From Actinomycetes bacterium (GTDB lineage Bacteria; Actinomycetota; Acidimicrobiia; Acidimicrobiales; Ilumatobacteraceae), in the NCBI GenBank assembly GCA_025358125.1, contig JANYKS010000031.1, forward strand, positions 1 through 44,901: a stretch of DNA of 44,901 nucleotides, written 5' to 3'. The translations under genes were made by a program, and so were the position numbers. The stretch's first letter is position 1. Each line of letters begins with the position of its first letter. The notes below the pieces were generated by a model. It worked only from the letters and a program-made list of their open reading frames with translations. It did not search any database and had not been told where the DNA came from. Positions 24,893-33,137 of this stretch are shown here, piece by piece.

Positions 24893-24898
24893 ACGTTA
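24893..24898 (-). promoter_or_regulatory. -10 box of the leaderless aldo/keto reductase gene
   Basis: TAACGT on the minus strand, 6 bases before the ATG; it overlaps the stop region of the upstream gene. Confidence 0.4.
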
Positions 24899-26812
24899 CC
24901 TCGGCGGCGCATCGGCGGTCTTCGTGCGTCCGCCGGGGTGATCGCCGGTGTGATCGTTGCTGGGATGCCAACGACCGCCGCGGACCACGTCGAGGATCGC
25001 GATGGCTGACTCGAGCCGGTTGAACGGCGGCATGATGTAGGCGCCGGCTACTCGGTGCTGCACACCGCTCAGTGCTTCTCGGGCGATCGCAATGCCTTCC
25101 GCCTGAGCAGCCGGACCAGATCCGACCCGAGCCATGCGCTCGCGGTAGGCCAGTGGAATCTGCATCCCCGGGACTTCGTTGTGCAGGAACTCGGCGTTCC
25201 GGTATGAAGCGAGCGGCAACAGGCCGACCATGATGGGCAGTCCGAGCGGCGCCGCGTCGTCGATGAACGACGCCAACGTTTCCGGGTCGTAGACCGGCTG
25301 GGTCATGACCAGCTCGGCCCCTGCCAACTTCTTGAGTTCGAGCCGGTGCAGCTCTCGATCCCGATCCGACGCTGCCGGTTCGGCCCCTGTTGCGAGGACG
25401 AACGCGGTCGCGCCGTCCAATTCCTTCCCCGTTGGATCGAAGCCGGCGTTCATCGCGCTAGCGATTTCGAGCAGTCCGATCGAGTCGACGTCGTAGACCG
25501 GGGTGGCGAAGGCGTAATCCCCCATCTTCGGGGGGTCGCCCGTAATGATGACGAGGTTGCGGATGCCGAGCGCGTGCGCGCCGAGCAGGTGGGCAACCAG
25601 CCCAAGATAGTTGCGGTCGCGAGAGCAGACATGAAGGATCGGCTCGACGCCGGTGCTCGCAATGGCCTTGGCACAGAATGCGAGGTTGGACATGCGCGAC
25701 GTTGCACGTGGTCCGTCGGCGACGTTGATGATGTCGATTCCAGCGGCGATGGCGTCGCGGGCGAGAGCGAGGGCGCGAGATGGGTCGGTTCCCGCGGGCG
25801 CGCTGAGCTCGACCGAGACCGCGAACTCACCGCCGGCGATTCGAGCGCCGAGAAGGCTTCGTTCGGCGAGGGCGACGAGAGCTGGACGTGGTGTGATGAC
25901 CGCCGGCTGGGCGTCGACCGACACGGGTCGGGTGCGCGCCGGACCGCCTGCCATCATCCGGATCGCGCCGTGCATCGAGCGGACATGATCCGGCGTCGTG
26001 CCGCAGCAGCCGCCGATCAGTTGAACGCCCGACTTGAGCATGCGACGGGCGAACACCCCGAAGTGCTCCGGGTTGGCCACATAGATCGAGCGGCCGTCGA
26101 CGATGCTCGGCAGCCCGGCGTTCGGTTGGATCGAGACCGGCACGCCCTGGCCGACCATTCGTCGACCGACGTCGTACAGCTCGGGCGGCCCGAGTCCGCA
26201 GTTGCTGCCGACGACGTCTGCACCGGCGGAAACCAGCCGGTCGCGAATGTCCTCGGGACCGAGACCCTCGACGAGGGCGTTCGCGTCGAAGACCATCTGC
26301 GCGATTCGAGGCAATTCGGGAGCTACGGCGCGGGCCGCCTCGAGCGCCCGTTCGAGCTCGATGATCGAGGAGAAGGTCTCGAGCACGAGCAGGTCTACGC
26401 CGGCCTCGACCAGCGCCTCGATCTGTTCACGTAGCGCTGCGCGGGCGAGTTCACGTTCGCTCTCGGTCGCCACATCGAACCTCACACCCGTCGGACCGAT
26501 GGCCCCGGCGACGAAGGCACCCTGAGCTGCGCCGCGGGCCAGGGCCACCGCGGCGCGGTTGATGTCGCCGACACGATCACCGTGACCGTGGCGTGCGAGA
26601 GCGATCTGGTTCGCGCCGAACGTGTTGGTCTCGAGGATGTCGGCCCCGGCGGCGCGGTACTGGCAATGGATGTCGCGAATCAGCTCTGGACGCGAGAGGT
26701 TGAGCTCGTCATAGGAGTGGGTGTGAAACACGCCGCGGTCGTAGAGCAGTGACCCCATTGCCCCGTCGAACAGAAGAGGGCGCTCGGCGAGGGCTTCGAG
26801 AAAGGCGGTCAT
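24896..26812 (-). CDS. bifunctional homocysteine S-methyltransferase / methylenetetrahydrofolate reductase
   Basis: A 638-aa fusion of the YitJ type. The N-terminal half (1-285) is a zinc homocysteine S-methyltransferase: DGAMGSLLYDRG, LETNTFGAN and the zinc cysteines Cys205 (VGSNCGLGP) and Cys269-Cys270 (IGGCCGTTPDH). The C-terminal half (about 325-615) is a MetF-type reductase that makes 5-methyl-THF from 5,10-methylene-THF with FAD (NVADGPRATSRMSN, NLVIITGDPPKMGDY, VMTQPVYDPE, PPFNRLESAI). Together they feed methionine synthesis. The ATG at 26812 has TATCGT 8 bases upstream. It is divergent from panB, which also consumes 5,10-methylene-THF. The last 20 residues are a hydrophilic tail. Confidence 0.94.
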   Translation of the reverse strand: MTAFLEALAERPLLFDGAMGSLLYDRGVFHTHSYDELNLSRPELIRDIHCQYRAAGADILETNTFGANQIALARHGHGDRVGDINRAAVALARGAAQGAFVAGAIGPTGVRFDVATESERELARAALREQIEALVEAGVDLLVLETFSSIIELERALEAARAVAPELPRIAQMVFDANALVEGLGPEDIRDRLVSAGADVVGSNCGLGPPELYDVGRRMVGQGVPVSIQPNAGLPSIVDGRSIYVANPEHFGVFARRMLKSGVQLIGGCCGTTPDHVRSMHGAIRMMAGGPARTRPVSVDAQPAVITPRPALVALAERSLLGARIAGGEFAVSVELSAPAGTDPSRALALARDAIAAGIDIINVADGPRATSRMSNLAFCAKAIASTGVEPILHVCSRDRNYLGLVAHLLGAHALGIRNLVIITGDPPKMGDYAFATPVYDVDSIGLLEIASAMNAGFDPTGKELDGATAFVLATGAEPAASDRDRELHRLELKKLAGAELVMTQPVYDPETLASFIDDAAPLGLPIMVGLLPLASYRNAEFLHNEVPGMQIPLAYRERMARVGSGPAAQAEGIAIAREALSGVQHRVAGAYIMPPFNRLESAIAILDVVRGGRWHPSNDHTGDHPGGRTKTADAPPR

Positions 26813-26820
26813 CGCCGCGA

Positions 26821-26826
26821 ACGATA
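26821..26826 (-). promoter_or_regulatory. -10 box of the leaderless methyltransferase/MTHFR gene
   Basis: TATCGT on the minus strand, 8 bases before the ATG at 26812. The small dyad AGCGC-GATCA-GCGCT (26828-26842) lies between this box and that of panB. Confidence 0.4.
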
Positions 26827-26859
26827 TAGCGCGATCAGCGCTCTTGGCACCCCGATGTC

Positions 26860-26865
26860 TACCCT
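26860..26865 (+). promoter_or_regulatory. -10 box of leaderless panB
   Basis: TACCCT, 6 bases before the GTG at 26872; no ribosome-binding sequence is present. Confidence 0.5.
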
Positions 26866-26871
26866 AGAGAC

Positions 26872-27723
26872 GTGAGCACGCAAGAGGCACCCTCTGGAAC
26901 GACGCCCAATGCAGCCGACTCGTTGAAGCGCGTCCGGACGAGGCACTTCCAGCGGGCCAAGGAGCAAGGAATCAAGATCACCGGGTTGACGAGCTACGAC
27001 TATCTGTCGGCAAGCATCTTCGATCGGGCGGGCATCGATTTCTTGCTCGTCGGCGACTCGGCCGGCAACGCGGTGTTCGGCTACGACTCGACCCTTCCGG
27101 TCACGAGTGACGAGCTCATCCCACTGTGTCGGGCCGTGGTCCGCGCGGCAAAACGGGCCCTCGTCATCGCCGACCTGCCGTTCGGGTCGTATGAGGCAGG
27201 CCCGGGCGACGCCCTGCACACCGCGATCCGATTCATGAAAGAGACCGGAGCACACGCGGTGAAGCTGGAGGGTGGACGGCGCAGCGCGAAACAGATCGAG
27301 GCGATCGTCAGAGCGGGCATTCCTGTGATGGCCCACATCGGGTTCACGCCCCAGAGCGAACACGGCCTTGGTGGGCACATCATCCAAGGGCGCGGCGATG
27401 GAGCGGCGCAGTTGCTCGACGATGCGCACGCCGTCGAAGAGGCCGGAGCGTTTTCCGTCGTGTTGGAAATGGTGCCGTCGGCGGTGGCGGCGCAGGTGAC
27501 CAAAGAACTGACGATCCCGACGATCAGCGTCGGCGCCGGCCCGCACTGCGATGGACAGTTGATGGTCTGGACCGACTGGGCCGGTTTCACCGCAGACCGG
27601 ATCCCCAAGTTCGTGAAGCAGTTCGCCCACATCGCCGAAACACTCCACGACGCCGCGGTCGCATACCGTGAAGAGGTCGAATCGGGGATCTACCCGGCAC
27701 CCGAGCACGAGTACGACGCCTGA
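26872..27723 (+). CDS. panB: 3-methyl-2-oxobutanoate hydroxymethyltransferase (ketopantoate synthase)
   Basis: A 283-aa (beta/alpha)8-barrel enzyme that transfers a hydroxymethyl group from 5,10-methylene-THF to 2-ketoisovalerate, the first step of pantothenate and CoA synthesis. Diagnostic segments are ITGLTSYDYLSASIFD, FLLVGDSAGNAVFGYDST (the Asp of VGDS binds Mg), ADLPFGSYE, VKLEGG, VMAHIGFTPQS and TISVGAGPHCDGQLMVW. It is slightly longer than the E. coli enzyme because of an N-terminal extension. The GTG at 26872 is set by the TACCCT box. The other pantothenate genes are not in the window. It is convergent with the exporter operon. Confidence 0.96.
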   Translation: MSTQEAPSGTTPNAADSLKRVRTRHFQRAKEQGIKITGLTSYDYLSASIFDRAGIDFLLVGDSAGNAVFGYDSTLPVTSDELIPLCRAVVRAAKRALVIADLPFGSYEAGPGDALHTAIRFMKETGAHAVKLEGGRRSAKQIEAIVRAGIPVMAHIGFTPQSEHGLGGHIIQGRGDGAAQLLDDAHAVEEAGAFSVVLEMVPSAVAAQVTKELTIPTISVGAGPHCDGQLMVWTDWAGFTADRIPKFVKQFAHIAETLHDAAVAYREEVESGIYPAPEHEYDA

Positions 27724-27739
27724 GCCGCCCAGTGGTCCG

Positions 27740-29617
27740 TCAGACCTCGGTTGCGGGAGCGGCGAACTGAGCGCTGTAGAGCGTGAAATAGGCCCCTCCC
27801 TTGAGGAGCAGTTCGTGGTGCGTGCCCTGCTCGACGATGCTGCCCGAGTCCATCACGAGGATCAGATCGGCGTCACGGATCGTTGACAGCCGGTGGGCGA
27901 TCACGAAGCTGGTCCGTTTCGAGCGCAGTGCCGCCATCGCCTTCTGGATCAGCACCTCGGTGCGGGTGTCGACCGAGCTCGTCGCCTCGTCGAGGATCAG
28001 GATCGTCGGGTCGGCGAGGAACGCCCTCGCGATCGTGAGCAGCTGCTTCTCGCCGGCGCTGACCGTGCCGCCCTCGTCATCGACGATCGTTGCGTAGCCC
28101 TCCGGCAGAGAGTGCACGAACCGGTCGACGTAGGCCGCTCTCGCTGCCTCGAGGATCTGCTCGTCGGTCGCGTCGAGGTTTCCGTACCTGATGTTGTCGT
28201 GGATCGTCCCGCTGAACAGCCATGTGTCCTGCAGCACCATCCCGACCTCCGCCCGCAGGTCATGGCGTGCCATCTCGGCAATGTTGTTGCCGTCGAGTGT
28301 GATCGCGCCGCCGTCGAGTTCGTAGAACCGCATGATCAGGTTGACGAGAGTGGTCTTGCCCGCTCCTGTCGGACCGACGATGGCGATCGTCTGGCCAGGT
28401 TCGGCAACGAACGAGAGCTCGGTGATCAGCGGGGTCGCCGGGTCGTACGAGAACGACACGTGATCGAACTGGACGCGGCCGCGGGGATTCATCTCGCGCC
28501 GTGGTGATTCCGTGCCCTCCTCGTCTGCGTCGAGCAGTTCGAAGACGCGTTCGGCCGACGCTACGCCGGACTGGAGCACGTTGGCCATCGAAGCGAGTTG
28601 CGTCAGCGGTTGGGTGAATTGGCGCGAGTACTGGATGAACGCCTGGACGTCGCCGATGCTCAGCGAACCGGAGGACACTCGCAACCCTCCGATGACTGCG
28701 ATCGCGACGTAGTTGAGGTTGCCGAGGAACATCATCGCCGGCTGGATGATCCCGGCGATGAACTGCGCACCGAAGCTGGCCTGATAGAGATCGCCGTTCT
28801 TGTCGCGGAAGCGCTGCTCGATCTCGCCTTGACGCCCGAACACCTTCACCAACGCGTGACCCGAGAACGCTTCCTCGATCTGGGCGTTGAGCGCGCCGGT
28901 GTGCTTCCACTGCGCGACGAAACGTTTCTTGGAGTGCTTCGTGATCGTCTTCATGATGACCAGCGAGAGCGGGATCGTGACGAGCGCGACCATCGCGAGG
29001 ATCGGCGAGATCACGAACATCATCACCATCACGCCGACGAGCGTCAGCGTCGATGTCAGCAGTTGGCTCAGTGTCTGCTGCAGGCTCTGGGCGATGTTGT
29101 CGATGTCGTTGGTGACCCGGCTGAGCAGATCGCCACGGGGTTGGGAGTCGACGTAACGCAGCGGGAAGCGGTTCAGCTTGTCCTCGACCTCGGACCGCAG
29201 CCGGTACATGGTGCGTTGCACGACGCCGGCGAGTGTGTACGACTGCAGCCACGACAGGACCGAGGCGCCGATGTACAGCACGACCACGACGAGGAGCACA
29301 TTGCGCAGCCGGGAGAAGTCGACGCCGCCATGGCGGATCCCGTCGAAGATGATGTCTGTCGCATGCCCGAGGATCTTGGGCCCGAGCACCGACAGCGTCA
29401 CACTGACGAGCGCGAGGCACAGCACGGCGACGGCTCCGGCGCGCTCGGACCGCATCAGCCCGAAGAGTCGCCGCGTCGAACCGCCGAAGTCCTTCGACTT
29501 CTCAGCGGGCATCCCGACGGCGCGGAACGGCCCACTCGCGAACGCCGGCCGCTCGCTCACCGGGGGCCGTGCCGGTTCTGGCTGAGCGCCCCCCGAGTCG
29601 GTGCTGATCGGCCTCAT
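27740..29617 (-). CDS. ABC exporter half-transporter (canonical ATPase subunit)
   Basis: A 625-aa type IV ABC exporter subunit with six membrane helices (about 60-360) and a C-terminal ATPase. The ATPase has Walker A GPTGAGKTT, Walker B ILDEATSSVD with the catalytic Glu, and H-loop IAHRLST, but its signature is VSAGEKQ instead of LSGGQ. The ATG at 29617 overlaps the partner's stop (ATGA). A Pro-rich 50-residue N-terminal tail precedes the first helix. With the upstream subunit it forms an asymmetric heterodimer of the TM287/288 or BmrCD kind, expelling a drug-like or lipid substrate. Its expression is probably controlled by the TetR gene at the head of the transcript. Confidence 0.93.
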   Translation of the reverse strand: MRPISTDSGGAQPEPARPPVSERPAFASGPFRAVGMPAEKSKDFGGSTRRLFGLMRSERAGAVAVLCLALVSVTLSVLGPKILGHATDIIFDGIRHGGVDFSRLRNVLLVVVVLYIGASVLSWLQSYTLAGVVQRTMYRLRSEVEDKLNRFPLRYVDSQPRGDLLSRVTNDIDNIAQSLQQTLSQLLTSTLTLVGVMVMMFVISPILAMVALVTIPLSLVIMKTITKHSKKRFVAQWKHTGALNAQIEEAFSGHALVKVFGRQGEIEQRFRDKNGDLYQASFGAQFIAGIIQPAMMFLGNLNYVAIAVIGGLRVSSGSLSIGDVQAFIQYSRQFTQPLTQLASMANVLQSGVASAERVFELLDADEEGTESPRREMNPRGRVQFDHVSFSYDPATPLITELSFVAEPGQTIAIVGPTGAGKTTLVNLIMRFYELDGGAITLDGNNIAEMARHDLRAEVGMVLQDTWLFSGTIHDNIRYGNLDATDEQILEAARAAYVDRFVHSLPEGYATIVDDEGGTVSAGEKQLLTIARAFLADPTILILDEATSSVDTRTEVLIQKAMAALRSKRTSFVIAHRLSTIRDADLILVMDSGSIVEQGTHHELLLKGGAYFTLYSAQFAAPATEV

Positions 29618-31347
29618 GCCATCTCCTCGACACCCAGCTGGGAGGCAACGATCTCCTGATAAGTCGGACAGTTGGCGAGCAACTCGGTGTGGGTGCCGCG
29701 ACCGACGATCTCGCCGTCTTCGAGCACGAGGATCTGGTCGGCGGCGATGATGGTCGACACGCGCTGGGCGACGATGACGACAGTTGCGTCTGCGGTGTGC
29801 GGCGTGAGCGCTGCCCGCAGACGGGCATCGGTGGCCAGGTCGAGCGCCGAGAACGAATCGTCGAAGAGGAAGATCTCCGGCTTGCGCACGAGTGCGCGTG
29901 CGATCGCCAGCCGTTGGCGCTGCCCACCGGAGACGTTGCTGCCACCCTGGGCAATTGGCGCCGCGAGGCGTCCCGGCATGGCTGCTACGAAGTCCTTCGC
30001 CTGGGCGATCTCCAACGCCGCCCACAGTTCGTCGTCGGGTGCGTCAGGGTCGGCGAAGCGGAGGTTGCTCGCCACCGTTCCGGAGAACAGATATGGCTTC
30101 TGCGGCACCAGCCCGATCCGGCTCCACAGCGTCTCCGGTTCGAGTTCGCGGACATCGACACCGTCGACGAGCACGGAACCCGACGTTGCGTCGAACAGGC
30201 GTGGCACGAGCCCGAGCAATGTCGTCTTGCCAGAGCCGGTGCTGCCGATGATCGCCGTGACCTGTCCGGGCGTCGCCCGTAGCGTGATGTCGGTGAGCAC
30301 GGGCCGCTCGGCGCCGGGGTAGTGGAACCCGACGCTGCGCAGCTCGAGTGTGCCGCGGGTCTGTACTGCCGTGACCGGTACAGCAGCCGTCGCCACCGAT
30401 GACGGCGCGGCGAAAACCTCCTCGATCCGTTCGGCGCACACGGCCGCGCGGGGAACGAGGACCACCATGAACGTGGCCATCATCACGGCCATCAGGATCT
30501 GGGTGAGATAGCTGAGGAACGCGATCAAGGCGCCGATCTTCATCTCGCCGCGGTCGAGCCGCCCGGCGCCGAACCACAGCACCGCCACGCTCGAGCCGTT
30601 GAGGACCAGCAGCACGACCGGGAACATCAAGGCCTGTAGCCGGCCGGCCCGCAGCGCCGTGTCGGTGAGGTCGGCGTTGACGTCGCCGAACCGCTCCACC
30701 TCGAACGGCTCGCGCACGAACGCACGCACGACGCGGATGCCCGTGATCTGCTCGCGCAGGACCCGGTTGACCGCGTCGATCCGCACCTGCATCCTTCGGA
30801 ACTGCGGCACCATTCGCGACACGACGAGGCCGACGCAGACGATCAACGCCGGGAGGCTCACCGTGAGGATCCAGGACAGTCCGGTGTCCTCGCGGATGGC
30901 CATCACGATTCCGCCGACCGCTGTGATCGGCGCTGCAACGAGCAGGGTGCACGTCATCAGCACGAACATCTGCACCTGCTGGACGTCGTTGGTGATCCTG
31001 GTGATCAGCGAGGGCGCGCCGAAGTGGCCCATCTCCTGCGCCGAGAAATCCGCGACGTGGTGGAAGATCGCGCTGCGCACGTCGCGCCCGAAACCCATCG
31101 CAGCCCGCGCCCCGAAGTACACGGCCGTGGCGGCGCACATGACCTGGAGCAGGGTGATGGTCAGCATCAGCCCGCCCCTCGACCAGATATAGCCGGTGTT
31201 GGCTGTCATGATGCCCTTGTCGATGATGTCGGCATTCAGGCTCGGCAGATAGAGCGCGGCGATCGCCTGCGCCGTCTGCAGGACCAGCACTGCGATGAGC
31301 GCGCCGCGGTAGCGTCCGAGATGGGTGCGCAGCAGGCGGATCAGCAT
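29614..31347 (-). CDS. ABC exporter half-transporter (degenerate-site subunit)
   Basis: A 577-aa ABC exporter subunit with six helices in residues about 15-310 and a C-terminal ATPase. Walker A (GSTGSGKTT) and the signature VSGGQRQRL are canonical, but the Walker B region reads FLFDDSFSALD with Asp in place of the catalytic Glu, and the H-loop is VAQRVST with Gln in place of His. It therefore builds the non-hydrolysing site together with the partner's odd VSAGEKQ signature. The ATG at 31347 overlaps the TetR stop by one base (TGATG). The stop overlaps the start of the next subunit by 4 bases, so the three genes form one coupled transcript. Confidence 0.93.
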   Translation of the reverse strand: MLIRLLRTHLGRYRGALIAVLVLQTAQAIAALYLPSLNADIIDKGIMTANTGYIWSRGGLMLTITLLQVMCAATAVYFGARAAMGFGRDVRSAIFHHVADFSAQEMGHFGAPSLITRITNDVQQVQMFVLMTCTLLVAAPITAVGGIVMAIREDTGLSWILTVSLPALIVCVGLVVSRMVPQFRRMQVRIDAVNRVLREQITGIRVVRAFVREPFEVERFGDVNADLTDTALRAGRLQALMFPVVLLVLNGSSVAVLWFGAGRLDRGEMKIGALIAFLSYLTQILMAVMMATFMVVLVPRAAVCAERIEEVFAAPSSVATAAVPVTAVQTRGTLELRSVGFHYPGAERPVLTDITLRATPGQVTAIIGSTGSGKTTLLGLVPRLFDATSGSVLVDGVDVRELEPETLWSRIGLVPQKPYLFSGTVASNLRFADPDAPDDELWAALEIAQAKDFVAAMPGRLAAPIAQGGSNVSGGQRQRLAIARALVRKPEIFLFDDSFSALDLATDARLRAALTPHTADATVVIVAQRVSTIIAADQILVLEDGEIVGRGTHTELLANCPTYQEIVASQLGVEEMA

Positions 31348-32021
31348 CAGGATTCGTCTTCGCGTGGCGAACGGTTGCGCATCCCGTCGAGCAGCAGCGA
31401 CACGATCTCGCCCGGTGCGAGCGGGCCGTCTGGCACGAGCGCGGGGTGGGTTCCGGCGAGTGTGAGGCCGCGCAGCAGTTGCGCCGCCGCGGCCGGCGTG
31501 CGGCGGAGTCGGTGACGGTCCGCTTCGATCAGAGCCACGAGCGCGGCGACGTCCGGCCGGTCGGTCCGATCCCGGGCTCCGGCGCCGTAGCCCTGCGGCC
31601 TGGGCATTCCGCTCATCGACATCAACTGCCAGACATCCGTCAAACGGTTCTGCAGGATCGCGACTGCAAGGGCCAGGCGCTGTTCGAGCGCAAGGGTGCT
31701 GTGGATTGCGGAGAGTTCGCCGGCAACCTGGGCCGGATCGTAGGCAGTGTCGACGGCAGCTTGGATCAGGGTTTCGATGTCGGGGAAGACGCGAAAGATC
31801 GTGCCCTCGGCGATACCCGCCGCCTCGGCGATCTGGCGGGTCGAGATCGCGGGCCCGTGGGCGAGCAGGAGCGGCAGTGTGGCCGCGATGATGGCGGCCC
31901 GGCGCTCTGTCGGGGGGAGCGGCACGGCCCTGCATTTGCGTGCGTGGTCGACGGTCGCACCGGACGTTCGCACCGTTTGCGCCGGTTGCGCCGGTTGCCG
32001 ATCGGGATTCTTGCGGGCCAC
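31347..32021 (-). CDS. TetR family repressor of the exporter operon
   Basis: A 224-aa TetR-type regulator. The DNA-binding helix-turn-helix is at residues about 58-82 (ISTRQIAEAAGIAEGTIFRVFPD), followed by an all-helical ligand domain (SMSGMPRPQGYG, AAQLLRGLTLAGTHP). I place the start at the GTG at 32021 because TACCCT lies 6 bases upstream, as in other leaderless genes here; the frame is open to 32054, but that start would put the operator inside the gene. The 30-residue N-terminal arm before the helix-turn-helix is long and Arg-rich. It is divergent from the alpha/beta hydrolase and first in the transcript with both ABC subunits, so it probably represses them and itself. Confidence 0.88.
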   Translation of the reverse strand: MARKNPDRQPAQPAQTVRTSGATVDHARKCRAVPLPPTERRAAIIAATLPLLLAHGPAISTRQIAEAAGIAEGTIFRVFPDIETLIQAAVDTAYDPAQVAGELSAIHSTLALEQRLALAVAILQNRLTDVWQLMSMSGMPRPQGYGAGARDRTDRPDVAALVALIEADRHRLRRTPAAAAQLLRGLTLAGTHPALVPDGPLAPGEIVSLLLDGMRNRSPREDES

Positions 32022-32026
32022 GGTGG

Positions 32027-32033
32027 TAGGGTA
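32027..32033. promoter_or_regulatory. overlapping divergent -10 boxes (tetR and hydrolase)
   Basis: The 7 bases TAGGGTA serve as TAGGGT on the + strand (32027-32032, hydrolase) and TACCCT on the - strand (32033-32028, tetR; 6 bases before its GTG). Only one polymerase can occupy the site at a time. Confidence 0.45.
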
Positions 32034-32034
32034 G

Positions 32035-32058
32035 CTGAGTGAGCACTCACTCACTCAG
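32035..32058. promoter_or_regulatory. candidate TetR operator
   Basis: A perfect 9-bp inverted repeat, CTGAGTGAG and CTCACTCAG, around a 6-bp centre. It covers the expected transcription start of the hydrolase and lies just upstream of the tetR -10 box, so binding would block both. Confidence 0.7.
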
Positions 32059-32072
32059 TTGATGGAGGAGCA

Positions 32073-32966
32073 GTGACGACGGAATTGCAGCTCGAGGGTT
32101 TGGATGGGCTCAGGCTCATCGGCGAAGCGAGCGGCAGGCCGTCGGATCCGCCGGCGCTGCTGTTCCACGGCGGCGGCCAGACTCGCCACGCGTGGGGCGG
32201 CGCGGCCGATGCCCTCGCCGAACGGGGCTGGTACGCCGTCACCATCGACCTGCGCGGCCACGGCGACAGCGCGTGGTCACCGGACGGCGTCTACGACCTC
32301 GACCGTTTCTCCGGTGATGTCGCGGCCGTCGCCCGCCGGTTCGATCGGCCGGTCCTCGTCGGCGCGTCGCTCGGCGGTATCTCGTCGCTGACAGCGATCG
32401 GCGAGTCGCCGACACCGATCGCGTCCGCCCTGGTCCTCGTCGATGTGACTCCGCACCTGGAGCGCAAGGGTGTCGAACGGATCGGCGATTTCATGCGCCT
32501 CGGCATCGACGGCTTCGATTCGCTCGACGACGTCGCCGATGCCGTCGCCAGCTATCTCCCCAACCGCAAGCGCCCGAGCGACGTGTCCGGCCTGCGCAAG
32601 AACGTTCGCCAGCGCGCGGACGGCAAGTGGGTGTGGCACTGGGATCCGGCGTTCTTCCAGCGCATCGGGAGTGACGGAGGTGAACCGACCGGTGGCCGGT
32701 TCACCCCGGAGGTCCGTCTGGACGACGCGGCCCGGCGGGTCTCGATCCCGACCCTGCTCGTGCGTGGCGGCGCGAGTGATGTGGTCAGCAAAGAGGGAGC
32801 TGCCGCGCTGAAGGAGATGATCCCGCACGCAGAACTCGTGGACGTCGACGGCGCAGGGCACATGGTGGCCGGCGATCGCAACGACCGGTTCACCGCTGCC
32901 GTGCTCGATTTCTTGGAGCGGGTGGTCCGTCCGAGCCTGGTCCCGCGTGAGCGCACGCTCGGGTAA
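32073..32966 (+). CDS. alpha/beta-hydrolase fold protein
   Basis: A 297-aa hydrolase of the alpha/beta fold. The oxyanion-hole loop is LLFHGGGQTRHAW, the nucleophile Ser99 is in VLVGASLGGISS, the acid is probably Asp236 (RGGASDVVS) and the general base is His263 (DGAGHMVAGD). It resembles bromoperoxidase-like or epoxide-hydrolase-like members and may cleave an ester or epoxide; the substrate is unknown. The GTG at 32073 follows GGAGGAG. Because a TetR operator overlaps its promoter, it may modify or detoxify the same compound that the neighbouring ABC exporter expels (inference). Confidence 0.9.
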   Translation: MTTELQLEGLDGLRLIGEASGRPSDPPALLFHGGGQTRHAWGGAADALAERGWYAVTIDLRGHGDSAWSPDGVYDLDRFSGDVAAVARRFDRPVLVGASLGGISSLTAIGESPTPIASALVLVDVTPHLERKGVERIGDFMRLGIDGFDSLDDVADAVASYLPNRKRPSDVSGLRKNVRQRADGKWVWHWDPAFFQRIGSDGGEPTGGRFTPEVRLDDAARRVSIPTLLVRGGASDVVSKEGAAALKEMIPHAELVDVDGAGHMVAGDRNDRFTAAVLDFLERVVRPSLVPRERTLG

Positions 32967-33092
32967 GGCCTCACGAATGTGCTCACCACGGCGTCTGTTA
33001 CCGGTTCGTGTGAGCGATTATCGATACGTCGAGGTAATCCCTCGCTGAAATCGGTGGAGCGCGGTCAGAGGCGGATTGCTGATCCGGCGAAT

Positions 33093-33115
33093 GTGATCAA
33101 CGACAGTTTGATCAC
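33093..33115. promoter_or_regulatory. perfect 8-bp inverted repeat in a convergent intergenic gap
   Basis: GTGATCAA (33093-33100) and TTGATCAC (33108-33115) flank a 7-bp centre. It lies between the 3' ends of the hydrolase and MarR genes in a gap (32967-33137) with no other gene. It could be a hairpin terminator without a T-run or an operator for an unknown protein. Confidence 0.5.
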
Positions 33116-33137
33116 CCCAGAGATCCATGACCAAGGA

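Noticed and set aside
25346..26434. 362-codon + strand open frame opposite the methyltransferase/MTHFR gene
   Set aside because: Antisense to conserved catalytic motifs, with no start signal and no known domain.
28598..29659. 353-codon + strand open frame opposite the ABC subunit genes
   Set aside because: Highly charged Asp/Arg/His-rich translation caused by the codon bias of the opposite strand.
32021..32054. Upstream GTG start for the TetR protein at 32054
   Set aside because: It would place the operator and the -10 box inside the coding sequence; the GTG at 32021 has correct leaderless spacing from TACCCT.
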